A stretch of DNA of 64,000 nt from Faecalibacterium prausnitzii. Its GTDB lineage: Bacteria; Bacillota; Clostridia; Oscillospirales; Ruminococcaceae. Both the position numbers and the translations under genes were made by a program. This document shows, piece after piece, positions 25,601 through 33,344 of this stretch. The stretch spans positions 1-64,000 of the forward strand of contig NZ_PXUP01000001.1 of NCBI RefSeq assembly GCF_003324185.1, read 5' to 3'. Each line of letters begins with the position of its first letter. Position 1 is the first letter of the stretch. The notes under the pieces are model-generated. The model ran no database searches. It was not told the DNA's origin and worked only from the letters and a program-made list of their open reading frames with translations.

Positions 25601-25935
25601 CCTTCGGACTCCACCCGCACCGCGATGACAAAGCTGGTGTGCTTTACGCTGTCCCAAAACTCCGCCCCGATATAGGCCACGGTATGCCCCGGGCGGCGGT
25701 AGGCGTTTTCGCCGCGCTGCTTGGCGTGGACAGAGCCCTGCAGGGTGCGTCCGCTCTTTTTATTGCCCAGCGCATTGAAGTTGCGGTTGGTGGTAAGGCA
25801 GTAGCGAATGGCGTCCAGAATGGTGGTCTTGCCCACGGCGTTCACGCCGATCATATAGGTCAGGCGGGCGCAGTCGAAGGTGGTATTTTCAAAGTTGTGC
25901 CAGTTGATCAGTTTCAGGCGCTTGAGTTCGATCAT
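22636..25935 (-). CDS. jetC: JetC/MksB-like SMC-family ATPase
   Basis: A 1099-residue SMC-like ATPase. The N-terminal head has Walker A GVNAVGKTT (residues 30-38). A long coiled-coil middle (about 230-480 and 640-900) flanks a hinge region. The C-terminal head has the ABC signature RDSSGGENQAPFY and Walker B RLVLLDEAFSK. In Wadjet this subunit, with JetA and JetB, forms a loop-extruding complex that recognises plasmid-sized circles; in MksBEF it condenses chromosomes. Its start overlaps jetB (ATGA). jetD, the nuclease subunit, is not found next to it: the next downstream gene is a MATE transporter with its own promoter. Confidence 0.88.
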   Translation of the reverse strand: MIELKRLKLINWHNFENTTFDCARLTYMIGVNAVGKTTILDAIRYCLTTNRNFNALGNKKSGRTLQGSVHAKQRGENAYRRPGHTVAYIGAEFWDSVKHTSFVIAVRVESEGPMQELHPGDQTWYISEDGITLEQLPFIDPRTGAPSAKEDFKPAEGRLSYTRSPSEARDRICRALGIGRAASPLGKKFNEVFQMGTSMDEIPNFREFLYQYILPQPELDLEALQGDRLELENLHAVLAEAQTRADALDEIVRYGREATEKQTEALVNRGAALLARAAADAGEKAVWQERVDAGRRQQETLRTRYAEAKTAEAEARRAYLTAHSAAGASGEGRALDALSEELAHRQTALDAAARRADTAEKAAEKTGNLLAVLRRSGFAAGQKLADLTPDTLPALTDWLTAQEKPLEEAYFAARQHTAALQRQQTEKRAELDAVSGGKWVYPHGDAATRVRDAVNAELKSRGMEPDARIFCELLNVEDESWQDCVEACLGDRRFDILVPPAHYAAAKSAFVALKEKVGPISLLDTPGLRKANRRADTAPADSLAAQVTSENPLAAQYADTILRRIVCCDTPDTLENYPDSATRDLLRHHPFRLERLRTPQRYIGLEARRARAGALAGEMNALAEEVRAAAQAEQNLKAAYSQYQTLLRGTTLEELAALWDARAALTAARAAVDKQAAKLAECRENPLLQQLYKEEEVREAAWEAARTAVEQTGGDLRVCEKQISSCEAEQQKAVDTAEKSAQAAESFFAAHPLVEPLSRSRQQALTGPDKSPRAAAQAAEKAQAKLDDALTVYLNSTLEPAQREYNRRYVCDYPLGLAGLEQYRAQHESLVRIDLERYAARLEQAQRDCKDRFRKDILFRMKDDIFNARRQFRELNKVMEQLTYGEEVYRFELEPSRDPQLAAFYQVIVDKGNQQMTEGDSLDNLAATADPAYERQVDELMEKIMTDVDENTRARQEGRTAAGATLSDYVDYRTYLDYDIKVTNQVTGQQAYLSRVSRDSSGGENQAPFYVAICASLLQIYQKSENSIRLVLLDEAFSKMTSDRIRPMMELFRRLQLQVLLISTVEKSTAIQPYCDITYSIVRHGDANAIAPFVRIAAE

Positions 25936-26540
25936 GCTTCACCCTCCCCTGCTTCCATGTCTGCGCCCTCCGGGCGCTCGTACAGGCCAAGCTCGGTGCG
26001 GGTGCGGGCGCTCTCGGCGGCGGCATCTGCAAGGTCAGCGTCCGGCAGCGCCAGCAGCACCGTGGGGAACACCTCAATGCGGCTGTCCAGCCCGGAGAGC
26101 CGTCCCACCGGACGCGCCAGATTGTACCGGCGCAGGGTGCGCATGAGCTTTTCCAGCGTTTGCTGATCCAGCTTGCGGGGCAGATTCATCTTTTGCAGCT
26201 CTGCCTGTACTTCTTCTACGGTCACCAGCACCTCGTCTGCGCTGGCGGCAAGGCTTTCCCGCTTTTGCAGGTACAAAAGCCGCAGCACCAGCAGCAGAAT
26301 GCTCTCGTACTTGAGCAGCCGTGCCTGACTGCCCTCGTGCTCGTTGACCAGCGCCGCCGCCTGCATGGGCGCGGGGTACAAAAGCACCGCGTAGCCCAAG
26401 GGTTTGAACACCGCACGCACCTCGTTGAGGTGATCCTGAATATACAGATATTTTGCCCGCTGTTCCTCTACGCAGCCCAGCACAAAGCAGTGGTTGAGCA
26501 GATAGTTTGCGGTTTCTTCCAGCAGATCAATGGTTGCCAT
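25932..26540 (-). CDS. jetB: JetB/MksE-like subunit
   Basis: A 202-residue winged-helix (kite-like) protein. Helical N-terminus (IDLLEETANYLLNHCFVLGC), then a wHTH region about 70-150 (VTVEEVQAELQKMNLPRKLD, LEKLMRTLRRYNLARPVGRL) and an acidic tail. In Wadjet/Mks complexes this kite subunit bridges JetA and the SMC arms. It overlaps jetA by 14 bp and jetC by 4 bp, so the three are translated together. It belongs to the divergent JetB group common in Clostridia; identity rests largely on context. Confidence 0.8.
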   Translation of the reverse strand: MATIDLLEETANYLLNHCFVLGCVEEQRAKYLYIQDHLNEVRAVFKPLGYAVLLYPAPMQAAALVNEHEGSQARLLKYESILLLVLRLLYLQKRESLAASADEVLVTVEEVQAELQKMNLPRKLDQQTLEKLMRTLRRYNLARPVGRLSGLDSRIEVFPTVLLALPDADLADAAAESARTRTELGLYERPEGADMEAGEGEA

Positions 26541-27957
26541 CCGTGTTTACCTCCTTGCGGCGGGTCAGGACAAAATCCTGAAACCGGAAGCCGCCGCGCT
26601 CCACCCAGTTTCCGGTCATGGTGATATCATACTCCCGGTGCGGCGACTGGGAATAGGTGTGCAGGCCGATGATGCCTGTAAAGTCGTTCGGGTATTCCTC
26701 CACAAGGGTGGAAGCGTTCACCTGCCCGCGGGCAGCCAGTGCCTGCCGCGCCAGCAGCGCCACGTTTTCCTCGGTGACGGCAAGGCGGGCGTAGTCCAGC
26801 AAAAGCTGCTGCTCCTGCCGCAGCCGTTCGGGGTCCAGGGGTTCGGTGCGCACCGGGGCAAGAGGTGCTTCGGTGCGGGGCGCGGCGGGGGGATACAGCG
26901 GCTTTGCGCCGAACACTGCCGCCGGGTACAGGTGCAGCCGCGCTGCCACCGGGCCATCGTCCGGCTCAAACAGCTGTTCCGGGCTGCGGATGTCCTCGGC
27001 GTAGCGGCGCAGCAGGGCGGTGACGCTGCCCTGCGCCGAGCGGTCGCTCAGCAGCAAAAACTGTGCCCGCTGCACCGCCCGCTTGCGGTAGCGGATGTGG
27101 CTGGCGTCAATTTCCTTCATCAGGGTGCTCATCTCCTCCAGCGCGTCCCGCTGCTGCTGGATGAGGGCACGCACCCGGGGTGCAGCCTCGCCGGGGGCGC
27201 AGCGCTCCACCCGGGCGTAATCCAGCGCCAGACGGGGCAGCTGGTTCTGCTCGCAGTCGTCCAGTTCTTCTTCCAGATAGGCGCGATAATTGAACAGGTT
27301 ATCGCTGGTTTTAAAGCGATGGTACGCTGCTGCCACCACCTTTTCCTCGTACTGGTCGAACAGTTCCAGCACCTCCTGCGGGGTGCGGTTATGGGTCAGG
27401 CGGTCGATATAATGCCCGATGGAAGCGTTGAGGGCGCGCAGGGACTTGTTCAAGGTCTCAAGGTCTGCCGCCACCTCCCGCAGCACGTTCTCGTAGGGGC
27501 TTTTTTCCTGCCCGATGCTGCCCAGCAGCTGCCACGCCTTGTACAGCTTGCCGGTATAGGTGACCACCCGGGGGTTCAGGATCTCTTCCAGCGCATCCAG
27601 CAGCGGGGTGACCTCCGGCATAAAGGCAAGGGTGGGCTCCGTCTCGTAGCTGCCGGGCTGCTCCTCCAGCCAGCCGGTGCGGCGCAGACGCAGCAGAAAG
27701 CCCACCGCCAGCGTGTGGGGGTCGCGGGTGGGCTGCTCGTCCTCATCGCCCGCACCATCGGCATCCAGCGCCAGCGGCTTTGCCAGCGCGGCAAAATAAT
27801 CCTCGGCACGGGAGACGGCTTCGGCGCGGGAAATGCTGTAATCTGCCGTATGGCGGCACTCTTCCCAGAGCAGCAGCAAAAGCTCTGCATAAAACGCCCG
27901 GTTGGGCCCCGCCAGCGGGCGGAACAGCCGTGGGCTGACCAGTTCAAACAGCTGCAT
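26527..27957 (-). CDS. jetA: JetA/MksF-like kleisin subunit
   Basis: A 476-residue protein starting MQLFELVSPRLFRPLAGPNR, which matches the Clostridial Wadjet JetA family. An N-terminal winged-helix region (1-115), helical middle with coiled coils (about 130-330), a Pro-rich linker (about 385-405) and a C-terminal wHTH (ending FQDFVLTRRKEVNTDGNH) give the kleisin layout that links the two SMC heads. The ATG at 27957 follows AAAGGA. First gene of the operon, with a promoter at 27994-28022. Confidence 0.82.
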   Translation of the reverse strand: MQLFELVSPRLFRPLAGPNRAFYAELLLLLWEECRHTADYSISRAEAVSRAEDYFAALAKPLALDADGAGDEDEQPTRDPHTLAVGFLLRLRRTGWLEEQPGSYETEPTLAFMPEVTPLLDALEEILNPRVVTYTGKLYKAWQLLGSIGQEKSPYENVLREVAADLETLNKSLRALNASIGHYIDRLTHNRTPQEVLELFDQYEEKVVAAAYHRFKTSDNLFNYRAYLEEELDDCEQNQLPRLALDYARVERCAPGEAAPRVRALIQQQRDALEEMSTLMKEIDASHIRYRKRAVQRAQFLLLSDRSAQGSVTALLRRYAEDIRSPEQLFEPDDGPVAARLHLYPAAVFGAKPLYPPAAPRTEAPLAPVRTEPLDPERLRQEQQLLLDYARLAVTEENVALLARQALAARGQVNASTLVEEYPNDFTGIIGLHTYSQSPHREYDITMTGNWVERGGFRFQDFVLTRRKEVNTDGNH

Positions 27958-27993
27958 GGAAACGTCCTTTCTGTGTGAGTTCGATACCCTTTT

Positions 27994-28022
27994 ATTGTAC
28001 CACAGCGGGCGGGGTTTGTCAC
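27994..28022 (-). promoter_or_regulatory. Promoter of jetABC
   Basis: On the minus strand GTGACA (28022-28017) and TACAAT (27999-27994) are 17 bp apart, about 37 bp before the jetA start codon. Confidence 0.6.
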
Positions 28023-28040
28023 AAAAAGGCGCAAAAAAGC

Positions 28041-28199
28041 AAACTCCCTCAGTCAAAGCCTGACGGCTTTGCCAGCTCCCTCGGGGAGGGAGCCTCTGGC
28101 GCACCCGGAAACTTTGCGCTTTAGCCGGAAACTTTACCGCCATGCCAAAGGCCCCATCCCAGAGGGGGCTGTCGAGCGAATGCGAGACTGGGGGAGTTT
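28041..28199. repeat. MITE-like repeat family 1, solo copy
   Basis: Terminal inverted repeats AAACTCCCTCAGTC (28041-28054) and GACTGGGGGAGTTT (28186-28199; two mismatches) enclose palindromes and the internal marker GCCATGCCAAAGGCCCCAT. The marker is present in reverse at 54377-54393 and 60003-60021. There is no coding capacity. A GCGCCTGAGAGGGC fragment of family 2 follows at 28208. Confidence 0.75.
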
Positions 28200-28264
28200 C
28201 TTCGGGAGCGCCTGAGAGGGCACGCAAAAAAGCCCGCCGGGCAGGCGGGCTTTGGGAGCGTATT

Positions 28265-28936
28265 TCACCCCAGCACTTTGAGGGGAGAATTTTCCACCCA
28301 TAGGGTATCGTCCAGCAGGCGGGTGACCGCAAGGCGGCCATTGGCGGTGACCCGGGCAGGGTCGAGGGCGTAGAAATCGCTCTCGGTCAGGTTTTCCGGG
28401 TCGGCAGTGGACGAGATGCCCGCCACGCACACCCAGTGGCCGTAGGTGCTGCTGGTGGCAATGTGGGGGTAGTTCACCTCGCTCCAGCCGGAGGAAGTCA
28501 GGTGGTATTCATAAGTAGAGGTGCGGTTCGTGTGCCTTTTGACCCCGCTCACCGTGGTGTTTTTCAGGTGCACGATCACCGGACGCCCGGCGGCAAGCTC
28601 GTTGTACAGCTTTTTCAGGCACTCGGCGCGGGTGCCGGCGTACCCCGTGTAGCCCGCAGCGGACCACACCGCACCGTTTGACCACATCCCGCTGCCGGAG
28701 CAGACCTTGCCGTCCAGAATGGTGCGGGCGTAGCGCAGTGCGTACAGGCTGCACTTGCCGGAGGTCTGGTTGCCGATGGAAAGGATGTGGCTGGTGTCAA
28801 AGCTGAGCAGCCGGATGCCGTTTTTCTCCTTCAGCTCAGCGGCGTGGGCACGGGGCAAAAAGGCACACAGCAGCAAAACCAGCGCCAGAACTGCCGCCGC
28901 CAGCCGCTGTGCCGCGCGGGCGGGACAGTGTTGCAT
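28265..28936 (-). CDS. Secreted C39-like cysteine peptidase
   Basis: A 223-residue exported protein. Signal peptide residues 1-32 (AAAVLALVLLLCAFLPRAHA, cleavage after AHA). The mature part has the triad of papain-like C39 enzymes: Cys in SGKCSLYALRYA (about 62), His in YGHWVCVAG (about 166), Asp in YALDPARV (about 190). Relatives cleave peptides or act on the wall. GGAGGA precedes the ATG. A single-gene unit; substrate unknown. Confidence 0.75.
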   Translation of the reverse strand: MQHCPARAAQRLAAAVLALVLLLCAFLPRAHAAELKEKNGIRLLSFDTSHILSIGNQTSGKCSLYALRYARTILDGKVCSGSGMWSNGAVWSAAGYTGYAGTRAECLKKLYNELAAGRPVIVHLKNTTVSGVKRHTNRTSTYEYHLTSSGWSEVNYPHIATSSTYGHWVCVAGISSTADPENLTESDFYALDPARVTANGRLAVTRLLDDTLWVENSPLKVLG

Positions 28937-29210
28937 GGGTACTTCCTCCGAGTTCGTTTCAATTCAGACATGATTTTACCACTAAAACGTGGTGAAAATG
29001 TGTAAAAAGGCAAAATAGAGGTTTGACACAACATATGTCCAAATTTAAGTATTTCCGTGCCCGGCAAAGCCACGCCGCCGGGGCGGGGACAAGGGCGTTT
29101 GAAAAGTTGTCGACAAAATCAGCCTGAAAATATACCAGAACTGCAACAAACCCGACCTGTTTTCATCCTTTTTCACGAAACTGTTTCAGGAAGTTTAGCT
29201 ATATTCCCGA
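28937..29210. other. Intergenic stretch, no gene seen
   Basis: AT-rich and GC-rich patches alternate. A TTTGACA sequence at 29021 and TATTTTG-like patches could be promoter elements of the peptidase gene (minus strand). Short frames here lack ribosome binding sites. Confidence 0.4.
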
Positions 29211-29240
29211 TTGACAAAACCGTCACCGGTCGGATATAAT
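29211..29240 (+). promoter_or_regulatory. Promoter of the lipoprotein gene
   Basis: TTGACA (29211-29216) and TATAAT (29235-29240), both perfect, with an 18-bp spacer. The untranslated leader is about 80 bases. Confidence 0.8.
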
Positions 29241-29325
29241 CAGGGCAGAAAGACGACAACGGTTGCGCAAAGTCTTTCCGAAAAAAGAAACATAACCACA
29301 AAAAGCTGATTGGAGGGATACCCTT

Positions 29326-29850
29326 ATGAAGAAACTTTCAAAGATCGTCGCTCTGCTGCTTGCAGGCGCAATGGCCATGCTGATGTTTACTGCCTGTTCC
29401 GGCGGTGGCGGCGGCGCAGACACACAGAAGGAAGAAGCGATCCGGAAGCAGCTCGGTACAAAGAGCGAAGCTGTAAAGCTGTGCGATAACGATGGCAAGG
29501 TCAAGAATGACAGCAAGCTCTATAAAGAGACTGCAGAACTGCTGGATGCACGAATCAAGGCTGAAACCAGTGCATTTGGCATTCTCCTTGTTGATTTTGA
29601 TGTCAAGGGCGTCAATCCTGCAGAGCCGTATGTGACTGTTACCCTGTCGGCAGACTATAAGACTGCAGGTCTCGTAGCTGGCCTTGTCAATTTGATCACC
29701 GAGAAGCTTGGCAAAATCGATGCTACCAACAGCAACGTGAAGCTCGACACCGAGTGGGCAAAGGCTGCTGTCGTTGTCAGAACCAATGAAAAGGGCAGCT
29801 ATGCTGCAATCGCAATTCAGGTCAAGAACCTCGCATACCCCAAGACCTGA
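29326..29850 (+). CDS. Lipoprotein of unknown function
   Basis: A 174-residue lipoprotein: MKKLSKIVALLLAGAMAMLM, then lipobox FTAC and a Gly-rich linker. The mature domain (about 35-170) alternates strands and helices and contains no motif I recognise. Two repeats of polar strand segments (VTVTLSADYKTAGLVAGLVN; VVVRTNEKGSYAAIAIQVKN) suggest a small alpha/beta fold. Consensus promoter and GGAGGG site indicate good expression. Its codon use is more AT-rich than that of its neighbours. Confidence 0.75.
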   Translation: MKKLSKIVALLLAGAMAMLMFTACSGGGGGADTQKEEAIRKQLGTKSEAVKLCDNDGKVKNDSKLYKETAELLDARIKAETSAFGILLVDFDVKGVNPAEPYVTVTLSADYKTAGLVAGLVNLITEKLGKIDATNSNVKLDTEWAKAAVVVRTNEKGSYAAIAIQVKNLAYPKT

Positions 29851-29861
29851 TAATATTAACA

Positions 29862-29900
29862 TCGTTCCCCGGAGAGCAGCCGCCCTCCGGGGCTTTTTTG
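29862..29900 (+). terminator. Terminator of the lipoprotein gene
   Basis: CCCCGGAG and CTCCGGGG form the stem, followed by CTTTTTTG. Confidence 0.85.
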
Positions 29901-29951
29901 TTTGTATCGCGGTAAATACCGCTTGCTTTTACAGCTCTCTCCCGGGAAAAG

Positions 29952-30055
29952 GCAATGCCGGAAGATCCACAGATCTTCCGGCATTGCAAATTTAGAATAA
30001 TTTTTCCGCTGCTTATGCGCACAGCACACGCGGCGCGCATTTCAAATCGTCTTTT
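29952..30055 (-). repeat. Repeated 3' element, copy 2 (with terminator hairpin)
   Basis: GCAATGCCGGAAGATC and GATCTTCCGGCATTGC form a 16-bp stem. Then follow AATAATTTTTCCGCTGC and ACGCGGCGCGCATTTCAAAT (from about 30031). The same blocks appear at 18971-19174. In both places the element lies immediately downstream of a minus-strand gene, here the acylphosphatase gene. Confidence 0.65.
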
Positions 30056-30382
30056 TTAATACCCCTTTACCGAGAACCCGCGCTCCCACGGGTCGGGCGG
30101 GATGTCCTTTTGGCGGATGCCGGTGATCTGGATATAGTCGCTTTTCTGGATCATGGCGAACAGGGTGAGAAATTTGTCCGGGTCGCCCTGCACTTCCAGC
30201 GTCACGCTGCCGTCATCCTCGTTCTGCGCCCAGCCGGTCAGGTCAAGGGTCTGCGCGGCGTACCGCGCACGGTAGCGGAAGCCCACTCCCTGCACCTGCC
30301 CGGTGATGATGTAGCGCCGCCGCACTGTGCCTTCCGGCAAAACGGGCGGGGTGCGGTCCTTTTTGTTTGAAAAGTTGAACAT
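30056..30382 (-). CDS. acyP: Acylphosphatase
   Basis: A 108-residue protein that hydrolyses acyl phosphates. The core motif GQVQGVGFRYRARYAAQ (about residues 28-44) holds the catalytic Arg, and GWAQNEDDGSVTLEVQG holds the catalytic Asn. An extra N-terminal stretch of about 22 residues (MFNFSNKKDRTPPVLPEGTV) precedes the fold. The ATG at 30382 is used because longer in-frame starts lie inside the repeat at 30404-30592. Confidence 0.88.
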   Translation of the reverse strand: MFNFSNKKDRTPPVLPEGTVRRRYIITGQVQGVGFRYRARYAAQTLDLTGWAQNEDDGSVTLEVQGDPDKFLTLFAMIQKSDYIQITGIRQKDIPPDPWERGFSVKGY

Positions 30383-30403
30383 AGCATTTAAACCTTTACC
30401 GGG

Positions 30404-30592
30404 CTCGCCCTCTCCGTCATTGCTCCGCAATGCCACCTCTCCCAGAGTGAGAGGCTTTGGCAGTCCATGCAACGTTTGCTGTTTTGCCAAGGGCTCCCCC
30501 TTTGAGGAAAGACTTCCCCCGCACCGGGGGAAGATGTTGCGTAAGCGACAAAAAGGGGAATCTGTCGAGCAAAGCGAGACTGAGAGGGCGAG
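30404..30592. repeat. MITE-like repeat family 2, copy A
   Basis: Terminal inverted repeats CTCGCCCTCTC (30404-30414) and GAGAGGGCGAG (30582-30592) bound 189 bp of nested palindromes, including CTTCCCCCG/CGGGGGAAG and GCCAAGGGCTCCC. It fills the gap between ppaC and acyP. Confidence 0.8.
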
Positions 30593-30608
30593 GAAGCTTT
30601 CCTTTCCC

Positions 30609-32264
30609 TCAAAGCTCCTGATAAGCGGTCATCAGGGCGGGGATGAACTGCTTTTTGCGGCTCACCACGCCCGGCAGCGTCCAGCTGGCATCGGCGGCGG
30701 GCTGGGTGTCAAAGCCGTCGGACAGCACCTCGGCGGCATAGCGTCCGTTGCAGATGACCACGCTCTCCTCCTTGGGCACGTCGGTCAGCAGCATATAGAT
30801 ATCTTCCACGTTCTGCTTGTTGCGTGCTTCCTCGAGATACGGCTTCAGCAGCGCCTCGGCGGCGGTCAGGTTCTTGCGGGTCATATAGCTGCCCTGCGCC
30901 ACGCCAAAGCGGATATCGCCGCACATGAACACCTTGAAGTCCTGCAAAAAGACCTCTTCGGCGGTCTTGCCGTCCAGCTTTTCGCCGGCTTCAAACATTT
31001 CGTTGGCAAACTCGTTGATGTCCACCCCGGCGATCTTTGCCAGACGGTTGGCGGCGTTTACGTCGATGGGGGTGCAGGTGGGGCTGCGGAATACCAGCGT
31101 ATCCGACAGGATGGCGGCCAGCAGCAGACCGGCTGTCTTTTGCGGGATGGTCACGCCGTTTTCATCGTACATCTGGGTGACGATGGTGGCGGTGCAGCCC
31201 ACCGGCTGGTTGCGGAAGTACACCGGGCCGCTGGTCTCCAGACTGCCGATGCGGTGGTGGTCGATGATCTCCAGGATCTCGGCCTGATCAAAGCCCTCCA
31301 CCGCCTGTGTGGCTTCGTTGTGGTCCACCAGAATGATGCGGCGCTTGCGCAGGTTGATGATGTTGCGGCGGCTGATCATGCCGCAGTACTTACCGTCTGC
31401 GTCCAGAATGGGGAAATACCGGTGGCGCACCTTTGCCATCACGCGGGTGACGTCTGCCACCGGGCTGACGAGGGTGAATTTAATGATATTGTCCCGGGTC
31501 ATGTAATAGGAGATGGGTGCACACTGACTGATGAGCTTTGCCGCCGCATAGGTATCGCAGGGGGCACTCATAATGGCTACGCCGGTCTCGGCGGCGATAT
31601 GCTGGATGGTGCGGCCTACCTTTGCGCCGTTGCAGATGATGATGAGAGAAGCTTCCTTCTCGATGGCGCAGAGCTGGCTTTCGTAGCGGTTGGTCAGGAT
31701 GACGATATCGCCCTTTTCCATGCTGCTTTCCAGCATTTCCGGGGTGGCGGTGCCAATGCGGATGTGGCCGGTGGTGCACACTGCGTCCTCGCTGCCCACC
31801 ACCATGGTAGCGCCCAGTGTTTCCAGAATATTGCGGTAGCTGGTGCGGCTCTTGGCAAGGATGCCGGTGTCGAACAGATCCATGTTGGCGGTGGCGATAT
31901 CCTTCACCGTGATGACGCCCTGCAGTTCATCCTCCTCGCTGGTCACGGCAAGGGTGTCGATCTTCTGGTCGCGCATGATCTCCCACGCCTTGCGCAGGCT
32001 GGTAGAGCCGGGGATGCCGGGAATCTGGCGGTAATCCACGTCCCGAATTTTAGGGTTGACATCGGTGCACATCCGGGGCGGCGTGACCCCGAACTTTTTC
32101 AGCACGAATTCTGTTTCCTGATTCATCTTGCCCGCACGCCGGGCTTCGCAGACCAGATCACTGGTCTTGTTTTTCAGCTCTGCATAGGCAATGGCAGAGC
32201 AGATGGAGTCGGTGTCCGGGTTGCGGTGCCCGATGACAACGACCTTGTGCGCAGTTTGCTGCAT
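30609..32264 (-). CDS. ppaC: Manganese-dependent inorganic pyrophosphatase, family II, with CBS and DRTGG regulatory domains
   Basis: Splits pyrophosphate to drive biosynthesis. The 551-residue product has the DHH domain split by an insert: GHRNPDTDSICSAIAY (12-27) with metal ligands His and Asp, then two CBS modules and a DRTGG domain (about 75-300), then the second half of DHH with DHHRIGS (about 336) and the DHHA2 domain at the C-terminus (about 430-551). CBS inserts bind adenine nucleotides and switch activity. An AAGGGGG site precedes the ATG. Single-gene unit. Confidence 0.92.
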   Translation of the reverse strand: MQQTAHKVVVIGHRNPDTDSICSAIAYAELKNKTSDLVCEARRAGKMNQETEFVLKKFGVTPPRMCTDVNPKIRDVDYRQIPGIPGSTSLRKAWEIMRDQKIDTLAVTSEEDELQGVITVKDIATANMDLFDTGILAKSRTSYRNILETLGATMVVGSEDAVCTTGHIRIGTATPEMLESSMEKGDIVILTNRYESQLCAIEKEASLIIICNGAKVGRTIQHIAAETGVAIMSAPCDTYAAAKLISQCAPISYYMTRDNIIKFTLVSPVADVTRVMAKVRHRYFPILDADGKYCGMISRRNIINLRKRRIILVDHNEATQAVEGFDQAEILEIIDHHRIGSLETSGPVYFRNQPVGCTATIVTQMYDENGVTIPQKTAGLLLAAILSDTLVFRSPTCTPIDVNAANRLAKIAGVDINEFANEMFEAGEKLDGKTAEEVFLQDFKVFMCGDIRFGVAQGSYMTRKNLTAAEALLKPYLEEARNKQNVEDIYMLLTDVPKEESVVICNGRYAAEVLSDGFDTQPAADASWTLPGVVSRKKQFIPALMTAYQEL

Positions 32265-32465
32265 AGTTTACCCCCTTATGGGTCCTCAACTTCTTATCAT
32301 ATATCTTATCATTTACCAAACAGCGCCCCTCTCCTGCACAGCGGGGCGGGCTGCAACCTTATTTTAACACAACTATGTCCGGGGGTAAAGGGAAACAAAC
32401 GGCTTGACCTGACCGGCAAATTGCTTTAAGCTTATAGAAAATATTGCTGATACGGAGGAACACCC

Positions 32466-33248
32466 ATGAAAAAGCTTTCCCGCCTGCTGCTTGTCCTCGG
32501 CCTTGCGCTGTGCATAAGCCTTACCGCCTATGCCGAGGACGCGCCCGCTGCCCAGCCCACAGCCAAGGAGCCCCGCACCCTGACCGCCCGCACCGGCACC
32601 GAGACCTCGCTGTGGAACGCTTACGCCTTCCTTGCCCAGCACGGCACAGCCTACCGCTTTGCCCCCTGCGCGGTGCAGACCCCGGCAGACGCCGCCGGTA
32701 CCGCCCCTGCCGAGGATGCCGTGGCGGTGCTGCGGCTCTACACCACCTATGTGGAAAAGGATACGCCCGTCAACATTGACGGTCATGTGTTTCTTGCGGT
32801 GACCAACAACACTGACGCCGACCTTGTGGTGGGCGGGCTTTCCATTGCGCCGGGCACCAGCATTACCATGGGCACCCGGGGCAACAACCGGGAGCACGCC
32901 GGGCTGTGGTACAACGTCGAAAGCTATAATACGCACTATCTCCCGGATTTTTATGTCAACCTGACCTGTCTGCAGCTGTCCATGAACGCCGAGCAGCTGG
33001 CAGCTGTGAACGCCGCCCTTGCCAAGGCGGACAAGTGGTCGGCATGGCACAACTGCGCCGCCTTTGGCGCGGCGGTGTGGAACACCGTGTGCACCGACAA
33101 GGTAGACCCCGGCACTCCGCCTACCCCGGCAAGCCTTGCCGAAAGCGTGCGCAGCTGCACCGGCAAGTGGAATGCCGACCCGGCAGTGCCCTTTGACTAC
33201 GTTGTTTACTACGGCTACCCTGCCGTGCCCAGCAAAGAATTTGCCTGA
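32466..33248 (+). CDS. Secreted protein with an HNC motif, possibly a papain-like or NlpC/P60-like fold
   Basis: A 260-residue exported protein with a signal peptide (residues 1-23, ending AYA). After a variable Ala/Pro/Thr region, the mature part has FLAVTNNTDADLVVGGLSIA and the motif WHNCAAFGAAVWNTVC (about 195-210). The His-Asn-Cys arrangement resembles permuted NlpC/P60 or DUF4105-type cysteine hydrolases, but the remaining catalytic residues are not certain. AGGAACACCC precedes the start. I assign it only as a secreted putative hydrolase. Confidence 0.6.
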   Translation: MKKLSRLLLVLGLALCISLTAYAEDAPAAQPTAKEPRTLTARTGTETSLWNAYAFLAQHGTAYRFAPCAVQTPADAAGTAPAEDAVAVLRLYTTYVEKDTPVNIDGHVFLAVTNNTDADLVVGGLSIAPGTSITMGTRGNNREHAGLWYNVESYNTHYLPDFYVNLTCLQLSMNAEQLAAVNAALAKADKWSAWHNCAAFGAAVWNTVCTDKVDPGTPPTPASLAESVRSCTGKWNADPAVPFDYVVYYGYPAVPSKEFA

Positions 33249-33260
33249 GCAGGAAAATTA

Positions 33261-33302
33261 TTGTATACAACACTTGCATTTCGACAGCTTCCGCTGTATG
33301 AT
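33261..33302 (+). promoter_or_regulatory. Promoter of the third MATE gene with an upstream palindrome
   Basis: TTGCAT (33274-33279) and TATGAT (33297-33302) are 17 bp apart. A perfect palindrome TTGTATACAA (33261-33270) lies just upstream of the -35 box and could bind a regulator. Confidence 0.55.
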
Positions 33303-33344
33303 AGGAGCATTCGAGCTTTTTTGTCATTTGCAACGGAGGACAGC

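Noticed and set aside
22684-26166. Very long open frame (1160 codons) on the plus strand opposite jetC and jetB
   Set aside because: It is a GC-rich antisense shadow: Leu/Gly/Ala-rich composition without motifs, while the minus strand encodes clear SMC motifs with overlapping starts and ribosome sites.
30327-32429. 700-codon plus-strand frame opposite ppaC
   Set aside because: Shadow; His/Gly/Ala-rich with no domain, and it begins in a repeat.
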